In this document: positions 8,979 to 17,049 of the stretch, piece by piece
Layout: the number at the start of each line of letters is the position of its first letter
How positions within the stretch are numbered: the first letter of the stretch is position 1
Source of the DNA: Microbacterium sp. 1.5R
GTDB taxonomy: Bacteria > Actinomycetota > Actinomycetes > Actinomycetales > Microbacteriaceae
Length of the DNA: 64,000 nt
Direction: 5' to 3'
Assembly (NCBI RefSeq): GCF_001889265.1
Contig: NZ_CP018151.1
Coordinates: 3,224,001 to 3,288,000 of the forward strand
Program-made: the position numbers and the translations under genes
Notes under the pieces: model-generated
Seen by the model: the letters and a program-made list of their open reading frames with translations, nothing else
The model's database searches: none
Told to the model about the DNA's origin: nothing

Positions 8979-9268
8979 CAGTAGTCGCTCTCGGCCCAGA
9001 TCATCTGGTCGAGTTCGCTGCTCGACGCTTCATCGCCCCGGTCGAACACCTCGGCCGTCTGCCGCAGGTTCTCCGCCACCATGTCGACGTCCGCGAGACG
9101 GCACCCCAGTGCCGTCGTCCATGCGTCGCCGAATCGCGCCACCGCCGCGGTGATCGAGCGTGCGCCCAGCCCCGACGACTGCGCGACCACCGCCGAGCCG
9201 AAGTCGCCCCGCAGACTGGCGGCCTTCGTCGCGAAGGCGCGCAGCTCGTCGGTCTCCACATCCGTCAT
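8978..9268 (-). CDS. Small ESX/EspC-like protein heading the toxin cassette
   Basis: 96 residues, helical, no signal peptide. Pattern ELRAFATKAASLRGDFGSAV at the start and a Trp at position 50 (FGDAW) resemble the EspC/DUF2580 family of small type VII secretion partners; the tail is acidic and ends in SDY. It is the first gene of the four-gene cassette and overlaps the toxin start by one base (TGATG), as expected for a targeting partner of the toxin. A 20-bp near-palindrome lies 31 bases upstream. Confidence 0.65.
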   Translation of the reverse strand: MTDVETDELRAFATKAASLRGDFGSAVVAQSSGLGARSITAAVARFGDAWTTALGCRLADVDMVAENLRQTAEVFDRGDEASSSELDQMIWAESDY

Positions 9269-9298
9269 CGCACGCCATCGGTCACGAACGACAACGTT

Positions 9299-9318
9299 AC
9301 GTCTTCATATGAGGACGT
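9299..9318. promoter_or_regulatory. 20-bp near-perfect palindrome before the toxin cassette
   Basis: ACGTCTTCATATGAGGACGT reads the same on both strands except for one mismatched pair, with the core TCATATGA. It sits 31 bases upstream of the first cassette gene and is a plausible regulator binding site; no regulator gene is adjacent. Confidence 0.5.
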
Positions 9319-9381
9319 GACCGATATCCGCAGCTCGAATACCGGTGTTCCGAGATGGGACCTTCAGGGTGCTCAGACATG

Positions 9382-9418
9382 CGAATGGCCCCACCTCGGT
9401 GCGAGATGGGGCCATTCG
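9382..9418 (-). terminator. Terminator of the ribose/galactofuranose-type ABC operon
   Basis: 17-base arms (9382-9398 and 9402-9418) pair with one mismatch around a GTG loop. It follows the last permease gene (ending at 9435 on the minus strand) and separates that operon from the toxin cassette. There is no strong U-run, so it may be leaky. Confidence 0.65.
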
Positions 9419-9434
9419 GGCGATGGAGCGGAAG

Positions 9435-10472
9435 CTACTCCCGTTTGCGTGTCACTGCGCGCTGGAGCAGCACGAACACGAGCAGGATGCCGCCCGTGAT
9501 GATCGTCGTCATCTCGGGCGGGATGCCTCCGTCACGCGTGATGAGCACGTTCATCAGACCGAGCACCAGCGCACCGACGACCGAGCCGAGCACGTATCCG
9601 TAAGCCCCTGTCAACACGGTGCCGCCGATCACTGCCGCGGCGATCGCGTCGAGCTCCCACCCGATGCCGGTGATGTTCTGAGCGGTGCCGAGTCGTGCGG
9701 TGTAGAGCACCGCCGCGAGACCGGCGAGACCGCCGCTGATCACGTAGACGAGCACCTTGGTGCGCTGCACGGGCAGACCCATGAGCAGCGCCGAGCTCTC
9801 CGATCCTCCGATCGCGTACACGGTGCGGCCGGTGCGCGTGCGGTGCAGAACGAAGAACGCGGCGGCCACGACGATCACCGCGATGAGCACTGCGGGGGTG
9901 ATCACGAGGTCGTTGACCTTCGGGCCGTCGATGATCTTCAGCTGGGTGCCGATCCAGCGGATCGGCGACTCCTCACCCAGCCGCTCGGGCTTGGTGCTGA
10001 GCAGCGAGGCGAGGCCCCGACCGAGGAACATCATCGCCAGTGTCGCGATGAAGGGCTGCACGTCGAAGTACCGGATCAGCACTCCCGAGACGATGCCGAA
10101 GAGCACTCCGATGCCGATCATCGCGACGATCACGGCGAAGGCGTTCCAGCCGGCGTTCGAGAGCATCACACCGGCGACCGACGAGACCGCGATGATCGAT
10201 CCCACCGAGAGGTCGATGCCGCCCGTGAGGATCACGAAGGTCAGCGCGACCGCGAGCACGATGAGGTGCGCATTGTTGATGAGCAGGTTCGACAGCGTGT
10301 TGAACTGCAGGATGCGGCCGTAGGCCACCTCGCCGAAGATCACCATGCCGACGAAGATGACCACCGAGGCGATCGTCGGCAGCACCGAGGGGTTCGCCGT
10401 GATCATGCGTCGCAGACGGTCGGCGACGCTCTCTGTCGCCTGAGGGGCCGGAGGGGCGGTCATGACGCTCAT
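9435..10472 (-). CDS. Sugar ABC permease (YjfF/RbsC type)
   Basis: 345 residues, eight to ten hydrophobic segments, with the RbsC-family signature LTGGIDLSVGSIIAVSSV near residues 85-102 and the 'QPFIATLAMMFLGRGLA' segment. Closest in style to YjfF of the E. coli galactofuranose importer. Start at 10472 overlaps the stop of the preceding permease (ATGA); an internal ATG at 10463 is possible. Last gene of the operon 14222-9435, followed by a hairpin terminator. Confidence 0.9.
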   Translation of the reverse strand: MSVMTAPPAPQATESVADRLRRMITANPSVLPTIASVVIFVGMVIFGEVAYGRILQFNTLSNLLINNAHLIVLAVALTFVILTGGIDLSVGSIIAVSSVAGVMLSNAGWNAFAVIVAMIGIGVLFGIVSGVLIRYFDVQPFIATLAMMFLGRGLASLLSTKPERLGEESPIRWIGTQLKIIDGPKVNDLVITPAVLIAVIVVAAAFFVLHRTRTGRTVYAIGGSESSALLMGLPVQRTKVLVYVISGGLAGLAAVLYTARLGTAQNITGIGWELDAIAAAVIGGTVLTGAYGYVLGSVVGALVLGLMNVLITRDGGIPPEMTTIITGGILLVFVLLQRAVTRKRE

Positions 10473-11536
10473 GCGGACACCTCTTCTTTCGCGATGATCT
10501 GTTCGACCGGGCGGGCTCTGCGTCGCGTCCGGAACCAGCTGCGCACGCGCTGCGACTGCAGCAGGCACAGGACGACGATCACGATGGCCTTGAACGCCGG
10601 GGTCGCCGACGACGACACGCCGAGATACAGCACGGTCTTGTCGAGCGTCGCGATGAGCAGCGCGCCGACGAAGGCGCCGCTGAGTGAGAACTTGCCGCCA
10701 GCCAGCGATGCGCCGCCGATGACGACCGCGAGGATCGCGTCGAGCTCGAGCTGGTAGCCGGTGCGGGAGATGTCGACGGTCATGACGCTGCCGACCGACA
10801 TGATGCCCGCGATCCCGGCGAGGATGCCGCTCATGATGTACGCCGTGAGCAGCAGTCCCTTCGGCTTGATACCCGCCATGCGGCTGGCCCGCGGGTTGAT
10901 GCCGATCGCCTCGATCATGAGGCCCAGCGCGCTGCGCCTCACCACCCAGCCGACGGCGATCACGATCAGCACCGCGAGGATGAACACCACGGGGATGCCG
11001 ATCACGAAGCCGTTCGCGATCCACCGGAACGCATCGTTGGATGCCGTCGTGTTCTGCCCGCCGGTGATCACCTTGGCGATGCCTCGGCCGGCGAGCATGA
11101 GCACGAGCGTGGCGATGAAGGGCTGCAGGCCGACATAGGCGACGAGGACGCCGTTGACCGCCCCCAGGATGCCGGTGATGACCAGCGCGAGTCCTACCGC
11201 GGCGAGCGCTGCGCCGAAGGAGTCGCCTGCGGCGCTGAGGAACTCCATCGAGACGGCTCCGGCGACGGCCATCAGCGATCCGACCGAGAGGTCGATGCCA
11301 CCGGTGGCGATCACGAGCGACATCCCGATCGCGATCATCATGATCGGCGCCGCCTGGCGCAGGATGTCGATGAGGTTGCCGACGAGGTTGCCGTTGTTGG
11401 GGTTGATCGAGAGCGCGAGGTACGTCGGGTCCTTGATCACGTTCAGGGCGAGCAGCGCGAAGATCGCGACGATGCCCCAGAAGAACGGCTTGTGGATCAG
11501 GTCCCGCCAGATGGTGGTGCCGGCTGACGCGGTCAT
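10469..11536 (-). CDS. Sugar ABC permease (YtfT/RbsC type)
   Basis: 355 residues with the family signature ATGGIDLSVGSLMAVAGAV near residues 77-95 and GLQPFIATLVLMLAGRG near 132-148. Pairs with the next permease: two different RbsC-type permeases in one operon is the arrangement of the YtfQ-YtfR-YtfT-YjfF galactofuranose importer. It overlaps the ATPase gene upstream by four bases and carries a basic cytoplasmic tail (RTRRRARP). Confidence 0.9.
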   Translation of the reverse strand: MTASAGTTIWRDLIHKPFFWGIVAIFALLALNVIKDPTYLALSINPNNGNLVGNLIDILRQAAPIMMIAIGMSLVIATGGIDLSVGSLMAVAGAVSMEFLSAAGDSFGAALAAVGLALVITGILGAVNGVLVAYVGLQPFIATLVLMLAGRGIAKVITGGQNTTASNDAFRWIANGFVIGIPVVFILAVLIVIAVGWVVRRSALGLMIEAIGINPRASRMAGIKPKGLLLTAYIMSGILAGIAGIMSVGSVMTVDISRTGYQLELDAILAVVIGGASLAGGKFSLSGAFVGALLIATLDKTVLYLGVSSSATPAFKAIVIVVLCLLQSQRVRSWFRTRRRARPVEQIIAKEEVSA

Positions 11537-13140
11537 CGCGCTGCCTCCTTGTCGGTCGTGGGGGCGATGCTATCGGGCACGGCGCCGTCGGTGTCGTCGA
11601 GCGTCTCGGCAGCGGCCTCGACTCCGTGAGCGGCGATCACATCGACGATCACCTGCGCGGTGACGTCCGGTCCGTTCTGGATCTCGCCGATCTTCCGGTG
11701 GTCCTTCAGCACGACGATCCGCTCGGAGAGGCGCACGACCTCTTCGAGCTCGGAAGAGATGAACACCACGGCGACGCCGTCTTCGGCGAGCTCGGCCACC
11801 GCCTCCTGGATCTCGGCCTTCGCACCCACGTCGATGCCGCGGGTCGGCTCATCGAGGATCAGCAGCTCGGGCTGCGTGGCGAGCCAGCGGCCGAGCAGCA
11901 CCTTCTGCTGGTTGCCGCCGGAGAGGTTCTTGATCATCCGGTCGGGGTCGGCCGGACGGACGTTGAACTGCGCGATGTAGCGGTCGACGATCGCATCCTG
12001 TTCCTTGCGGCTCATGGGACGCGCCCATCCGCGCTCCGCCTGCACGGCGAGGACGATGTTCTCGCGCACGGTCAGGTCTCCGATGATCCCCTCGTCGCGG
12101 CGGTTCTCGGTCGAGAAGGCGATCCGACGAGGCAGCGCATCGGCGGGCGACTTGAGGTCGACCCGGCGTCCATGCAGCTCGATCGTGCCTTCGTCGGTGC
12201 GGTCGGCGCCGTAGAGCAGTCGGGCGAGCTCGGTGCGCCCGGAGCCGAGCAGCCCGGCGAACCCGATGACCTCGCCGGGGCGGATGTCGAGGTCGGTCGC
12301 CTCGACCGCTCCGCGGCGTGCGATTCCGGATGCCGCGAGCAGCGGCTTCTCATCGGCCTCGCGTGGCGCGCGGCGGCGGTTGCCTCCGAGCGACTTGAGC
12401 GCATCGAGGTCCTTGCCGATCATCTTCGAGATGAGAGCGTGGCGGTCGAGGTCCCGGGTGAGGTACTCACCCTCGTACAGTCCGTTGCGCAGCACCGTCA
12501 GGCGGTCGCTGATCGCGTAGACCTGATCGAGGAAGTGCGAGACGAAGAGGATCGCGACCCCCTGGTCTCGCAGTGCCCGGATCACGGTGAAGAGGCCTTC
12601 GACCTCGGCGGCGTCGAGGCTGGAGGTCGGCTCGTCGAGGATGAGCACCTTGGCCTTGATCGCCATCGCGCGGCTGATGGCGACGAGCTGCTGCAGCGCG
12701 ATCGAGAGGGTCGAGAGCGGCCGGCGGGTGTCGAGGTGCCCCAGGCCGAGTCGGGAGAGGGCGTCGGTCGCAGCGCGGTGGGTGGCCGTCCAGTTGATGC
12801 CGAACACACCTCGCGTCTCATGACCGAGCATCACGTTCTCGCCGATCGAGAGGTTGGGGGCGAGGTTGACCTCCTGGTACACCGTCGAGATCCCGGCATC
12901 CTGCGCGTCGCCGGCGCCGCCGAAGCTGCGCTCCTGCCCGGCGACGACGATCGACCCGGAGTCGATCCGGTAGACGCCGGTCAGGGCTTTGATCAGGGTC
13001 GACTTGCCCGCGCCGTTCTCGCCCATGAGCGCGTGGACCTCGCCCTGGAACAGCCGGAAATCGACCTTGTCGAGGGCTTTCACGCCAGGGAACTCGATCG
13101 AGATCCCACGCATCTCGACGATGGGCAGTGCTTCGTTCAT
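11533..13140 (-). CDS. Sugar ABC transporter ATPase, two-domain (YtfR/RbsA type)
   Basis: 535 residues with two fused nucleotide-binding domains. The first has Walker A GENGAGKST (residues 40-48), a Walker B LILDEPTSSLD and a switch His in VSHF. The second keeps the signature LSGGNQQKV and LILDEPTRGID but, as is normal for this family, lacks the Walker A lysine (GLLGSGRTE). Powers uptake through the two permeases that follow. A GC-rich hairpin lies between the binding-protein gene and this one. A paralogue is encoded at 14403-15950. Confidence 0.93.
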   Translation of the reverse strand: MNEALPIVEMRGISIEFPGVKALDKVDFRLFQGEVHALMGENGAGKSTLIKALTGVYRIDSGSIVVAGQERSFGGAGDAQDAGISTVYQEVNLAPNLSIGENVMLGHETRGVFGINWTATHRAATDALSRLGLGHLDTRRPLSTLSIALQQLVAISRAMAIKAKVLILDEPTSSLDAAEVEGLFTVIRALRDQGVAILFVSHFLDQVYAISDRLTVLRNGLYEGEYLTRDLDRHALISKMIGKDLDALKSLGGNRRRAPREADEKPLLAASGIARRGAVEATDLDIRPGEVIGFAGLLGSGRTELARLLYGADRTDEGTIELHGRRVDLKSPADALPRRIAFSTENRRDEGIIGDLTVRENIVLAVQAERGWARPMSRKEQDAIVDRYIAQFNVRPADPDRMIKNLSGGNQQKVLLGRWLATQPELLILDEPTRGIDVGAKAEIQEAVAELAEDGVAVVFISSELEEVVRLSERIVVLKDHRKIGEIQNGPDVTAQVIVDVIAAHGVEAAAETLDDTDGAVPDSIAPTTDKEAAR

Positions 13141-13160
13141 CGGTGTCTCCTCCTCCGGAA

Positions 13161-13200
13161 GAGCCCGGGCGGTGCGGCTGTGGCGGCACCGCCCGGGCTC
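13161..13200 (-). promoter_or_regulatory. Intra-operon hairpin between binding protein and ATPase genes
   Basis: GAGCCCGGGCGGTGC (13161-13175) pairs perfectly with GCACCGCCCGGGCTC (13186-13200). Located just after the binding-protein gene, it probably raises the ratio of binding protein to ATPase and permeases by 3'-end protection or partial termination. Confidence 0.65.
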
Positions 13201-13226
13201 ACTGGCTGATCGCTCCGGCGGCGGGG

Positions 13227-14222
13227 TCAGTACTTGCGGTCGGCGAGCACGGCCTGTGCCGCCTCTGCGGAATCGAACGCCTCGCTGGGGACGACGATGT
13301 ACGAGTCGACGTCTTCACCGGCGAGAGCCTTCTCGACGACCTCGAGGGCCGTCTCGCCGAACAGCGGGTTGTACTCGTGCACGTAGCTGAGCTGGCCGTC
13401 AGCGAGCGCCTGCATGGCGTTCTTCGTGCCGTCGATCGTGGCGATCTTGACGTCCTCGCCCACCACCAGGCCGGCTTCCTCAGCGGCCTGCGCAGCGCCG
13501 AGACCCATCTCGTCGTTCTGTGCGAACACGAGCTGGATGTCGTTGTTCGAGGACTTGAGTATCGTCTCGAAGACGCTCTTGCCCTCTTCCGCCGACCAGT
13601 TCGCCGTCTGCGCGTCGAGCTTGGTGAGCGACGAGTCGCCGAGGCCCTCGTCGAAGCCGGTGTTGCGCTCGTTCACGACGCCGACGCCGGCCGGGCCCTC
13701 GAGCACGACGTAGTTGCCTCCGTCGGGGAACGTCGCCGCAGCCCAGGTGCCGACCTCCTTCGCGACCTCGACGTTGTCGGGAGCGATGCGGGTGACGTAC
13801 AGGCTGTCGTCGTCGGGCTCGATGCCGCGGTCGAGCAGGATGACGGGGATCTCCGCCTCCTGTGCGCGCTTGAGCGAGTCCTCCCAGCCCGAGGCCTCGG
13901 TGGCCGAGAGCAGGATCACATCGACGCCCTCGTCGACGAACGACGTGAACGCGTCGATCTGCGACTTCTGGTCGAGGTTGGTGGCGGGTGCGTACTTGAG
14001 GTCGTATCCGGCTTCCTCCGTGAAGGTGTCCTGGATGTTCTGCTCGTTGGCCTCGCGCCATGCGCCCTCGGGACCGACGGCCACGAAGCCGACCGTGGTG
14101 ACGTCGTCGCCGTCGCCACCCCCGTCGCCCGAGTCGTCGGTCGAGCAGGCCGCAAGGCCGATGGTGAGTGCGCCGACTGCTGCCAGGCCGAACGCGATGC
14201 GAATGCGCTTCTTCGCGGACAT
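13227..14222 (-). CDS. Sugar ABC transporter substrate-binding lipoprotein (YtfQ/RbsB type)
   Basis: 331 residues, periplasmic-binding-protein-like type I fold. Signal peptide residues 1-25 with lipobox LAAC and lipidated Cys26, then a Gly/Asp-rich linker. The mature protein opens TTVGFVAVGPEGAWREANEQ, as in YtfQ-like proteins. ATG preceded by GAGGAGAAGA. First gene of the operon; the operator TGTTACCGGGAACA lies about 100 bases upstream. Likely ligands are furanose sugars such as galactofuranose or arabinofuranose, given the arabinofuranosidases on both sides (inference). Confidence 0.92.
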   Translation of the reverse strand: MSAKKRIRIAFGLAAVGALTIGLAACSTDDSGDGGGDGDDVTTVGFVAVGPEGAWREANEQNIQDTFTEEAGYDLKYAPATNLDQKSQIDAFTSFVDEGVDVILLSATEASGWEDSLKRAQEAEIPVILLDRGIEPDDDSLYVTRIAPDNVEVAKEVGTWAAATFPDGGNYVVLEGPAGVGVVNERNTGFDEGLGDSSLTKLDAQTANWSAEEGKSVFETILKSSNNDIQLVFAQNDEMGLGAAQAAEEAGLVVGEDVKIATIDGTKNAMQALADGQLSYVHEYNPLFGETALEVVEKALAGEDVDSYIVVPSEAFDSAEAAQAVLADRKY

Positions 14223-14323
14223 TTCTTCTCCTCGTTGAGATGCCGGTGGTCACTCCGGCGGTGGTGGACCAGTCATGGTCCGATCGTGATTGCAGGACAC
14301 CTGCATCGCATGTCCTGCGGTGA

Positions 14324-14337
14324 TGTTACCGGGAACA
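14324..14337. promoter_or_regulatory. LacI-family operator upstream of the YtfQ-type operon
   Basis: TGTTACCGGGAACA, a pseudo-palindrome with central CG, differs by one base from the site in front of the LacI gene (16997-17010). A weaker relative, TGTTACCGATCACA, is at 14394-14407, overlapping the end of the upstream ATPase gene. Confidence 0.7.
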
Positions 14338-14402
14338 ATTTCTGGAACACAAGAGGTCGGACGAAAATCAACGGTGCATGAAGGGAAAGATCTTGTTACC
14401 GA

Positions 14403-15950
14403 TCACAGCTCGACGCTGTGACTGAGCTCAGCGGCGATCATCTCGACCACGGTGTCGACTGTCACACCGGGACCGTTGCTGAGCTCGCCGATCTTCTCGC
14501 GGTCCTTCAGCACGATGATGCGATCGCTCAGCCGCACCACCTCTTCGAGTTCGGACGAGATGAAGACCACGGCCACTCCGTCACCGGCGAGCTGGCTGAT
14601 GCGTCTCTGGACATCGATCTTCGCCGCGATGTCGATACCCCGAGTGGGCTCGTCGAGGATCAGCACGTGCGGACGCACCGCCAGCGCACGGGCCAGCAGC
14701 ACCTTCTGCTGGGTTCCGCCCGAGAGCAGGCCGACCGGGCGGTCGAGGTCGGCGGGATCCAGATGCAGGGCCTCGACGTACGTCTCGACGAGTCCCCGCG
14801 ACTCCGCGTGCGAGAGCGGACGAGTCCACCCGCGCAGCGCCTGCAGCGACAGGATGATGTTCTCGCGCGCCGTGAGCTCGCCGATGATGCCCTGCGTCCC
14901 CCGGTTCTCGGCCGACAGCGCGATCCGGTGTCGCAGCGCCGCCGACGGGCTCCGCAGCTGCACCCGTTCGCCGTCGACCCAGAGCTCGCCGCTGTCGGCC
15001 CGCGCCGAACCGCTGAGCAGCGACGCGAGCTCGGTGCGCCCGGAACCCCGCAGCCCCGCGAGGCCCACGATCTCTCCGCGTTGGATCTCGACATCCATCT
15101 GCTCGAGCTCACCGCGTCGCCCCACACCGGACGCCTGCATCGCGGGCTCTCCGTCGTACGCGTAGTGGTGGGCCTTGCGCTCAGAGCCGAGCGCTCGGAG
15201 GCTGTCGATGTCCTTGCCGAGCATCTTCGAGATCAGGTCGGCCCGGTCGAGGTCTCGCGTCGCATACTCCCCCACGCGCCGCCCGTTGCGCAGCACGGTC
15301 ATGCGGTCGCTGATCGCGAACGCCTGCTCGAGGAAGTGCGAGATGAACAGGATCGCGACCCCCCGCTGCCGCAGACCGCGGATGACGCGCATCAGGGTCG
15401 CGACCTCGGCGACGTCGAGGCTGGAGGTGGGCTCATCGAGGACGAGCACCCTCGGCTCGTCGACGACCGCGCGCGCGAGTGCGACGAGCTGCTTCTGCGC
15501 AGGCGTGAGCAGAGAGAGCGGCGTCTTCGGATCGAGGCCGTCGAGCCCGAGTCTGGCCAGCGCCTCCGCGGCATCCGCTCTCGTCCTCCGCCAGTCGATG
15601 CCGAACCGTCCTCGGCGCTCCCGCCCGAGCATCACGTTCTCCGCGACACTGAGATTCGGGCTCAGCTGGGTCTCCTGGAACACCGTCGCGATCCCCGCCG
15701 CTCGACTGTCGGCGACCCCCGAGAACCGACGGGGCTCGCCGTCGACGAGGACCGTGCCCTCCTCCGGCGCGAGGGTGCCGGTGATCACCGCGACCAGGGT
15801 GGACTTGCCGGCGGCGTTCTCGCCCATGACGGCATGCACCTCGCCGGGGAACAGCCGGAAGTCGACGTCGTCGAGCGCGCGCACGCCGGGGAACTCGACC
15901 GTGATGCCCGCAAGCCGCACGACCGGCGCGGGACCACGGTCGGAGGTCAT
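14403..15950 (-). CDS. Second sugar ABC transporter ATPase, paralogue of the one at 11533-13140
   Basis: 515 residues, two fused ATPase domains. Long stretches match the operon ATPase (for example VLVLDEPTSSLDVAEVATL and ISDRMTVLRNGRR), so the two arose by duplication. Its Walker A reads GENAAGKST (43-51), with Ala in place of the usual second Gly but Lys49 and Ser50 kept; the second domain has LLSGGTQQKV and LILDEPTRGID. Start overlaps the stop of the LacI gene by four bases, so regulator and ATPase are co-transcribed, apart from the transporter genes. Either an alternative ATPase for the same importer or the remnant of a second one. Confidence 0.9.
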   Translation of the reverse strand: MTSDRGPAPVVRLAGITVEFPGVRALDDVDFRLFPGEVHAVMGENAAGKSTLVAVITGTLAPEEGTVLVDGEPRRFSGVADSRAAGIATVFQETQLSPNLSVAENVMLGRERRGRFGIDWRRTRADAAEALARLGLDGLDPKTPLSLLTPAQKQLVALARAVVDEPRVLVLDEPTSSLDVAEVATLMRVIRGLRQRGVAILFISHFLEQAFAISDRMTVLRNGRRVGEYATRDLDRADLISKMLGKDIDSLRALGSERKAHHYAYDGEPAMQASGVGRRGELEQMDVEIQRGEIVGLAGLRGSGRTELASLLSGSARADSGELWVDGERVQLRSPSAALRHRIALSAENRGTQGIIGELTARENIILSLQALRGWTRPLSHAESRGLVETYVEALHLDPADLDRPVGLLSGGTQQKVLLARALAVRPHVLILDEPTRGIDIAAKIDVQRRISQLAGDGVAVVFISSELEEVVRLSDRIIVLKDREKIGELSNGPGVTVDTVVEMIAAELSHSVEL

Positions 15951-16966
15951 CGCACCTCCCGAGGTGCGGCCGACGAGCCGCGGGCGACGAGCTCGGTCGG
16001 GATCCGGGTGAGCGTGGGGATGTCCCGCCCTTCGATCGCCGCGCGCAGCATCTCGACCACTGCGACGCCCAGCGCCCCGAAGTCCTGGCGCACCGTCGTG
16101 AGCGGCGGGATGAAGTGCCGCGCCAGCGGGATGTCGTCGAAGCCGACCACGCTGAGATCCCGCGGCACCTCGAAGCCCCGGTCGTGCAGGCCGTGGATCA
16201 GCCCCATCGCCATATCGTCGTTCGCGGCGAAGATCGCCGTGTAGTCGGGCAGCCGCGTGAGCCCCTTCGCGAAGTCGTAGGCGAAGTCGGCCGACCAGTC
16301 GCCGACGACGATGGGCCGTTCGCGGATGCCCCACGACTTGGCCCGCGAATGGAAGGCCCGCTCCCGCGCCCTCGCGTCGAGCCAGTCGAGCGGACCCGAG
16401 AGGTGCAGGATATCGCGGTGGCCGAGCGCGACGAGGTGGTCGACCACGGATGTCGTGCCCGCATGCTGGTCGATCGACACGGTGAGGAACGTCGGGTCGG
16501 CGTCTGCCTTGACGACCAGCATCGGCACGGTGATGGCGATGCGGCGCAGCGCCGCCACGGACGACGAGCGGGGCGCGATGACGCAGAGCGCATCGACTCC
16601 CTGGGTCACGAGATTGTCGACCGCCTCCTGCGGAGACAGCGGGTCGCCCTCGTGCAGAGCGATCGGCGTGACGGAGTATCCAGTGGCACGTGCGGAGAGC
16701 TCCACGGCGCGCAGGATGCTGGTCGGACCGTGCGCCACCGCGCTCTCGACGATCACGCCGATCCGGCGGGTGCGCTGCGTGGCGAGAGCCCGCGCGACGA
16801 GGTTCGGGCGGTAGTCGAGCTCCTCGATCGCCTCGAGCACGCGGCGTTTCGTGTCGGGCTTGATGTTCGGGTGATCGTTGAGAACACGCGAGACCGTCAT
16901 GTGCGAGACGCCCGCGATGGTCGCCACCTGACGGATGTTGGGCTTGTCTGAACCGACGTTCGCCAT
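15947..16966 (-). CDS. LacI family regulator of the YtfQ-type sugar importer
   Basis: 339 residues. HTH at about residues 10-30 (IRQVATIAGVSHMTVSRVLN), sensor domain with DYTAIFAANDDMAMGLIHGL and LSVVGFDDIPLARHFIPPLTTVRQD. The ATG at 16966 is preferred over one 15 codons upstream because CGGAGGTGT precedes it at proper spacing. The operator TGTTACCGAGAACA at 16997-17010 is 30 bases upstream, indicating autoregulation, and a near-identical site fronts the importer operon. Confidence 0.92.
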   Translation of the reverse strand: MANVGSDKPNIRQVATIAGVSHMTVSRVLNDHPNIKPDTKRRVLEAIEELDYRPNLVARALATQRTRRIGVIVESAVAHGPTSILRAVELSARATGYSVTPIALHEGDPLSPQEAVDNLVTQGVDALCVIAPRSSSVAALRRIAITVPMLVVKADADPTFLTVSIDQHAGTTSVVDHLVALGHRDILHLSGPLDWLDARARERAFHSRAKSWGIRERPIVVGDWSADFAYDFAKGLTRLPDYTAIFAANDDMAMGLIHGLHDRGFEVPRDLSVVGFDDIPLARHFIPPLTTVRQDFGALGVAVVEMLRAAIEGRDIPTLTRIPTELVARGSSAAPREVR

Positions 16967-16996
16967 GCACACCTCCGTCGGCCGAGCCTCGGAGAA

Positions 16997-17010
16997 TGTT
17001 ACCGAGAACA
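16997..17010. promoter_or_regulatory. LacI-family operator in front of the regulator gene
   Basis: TGTTACCGAGAACA: half sites TGTT and AACA around a central CG. Shared with the site at 14324-14337. Confidence 0.7.
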
Positions 17011-17049
17011 AGCCCAGTGGTGCAATGGATCCCGCGGCAGCGGCAGGCG

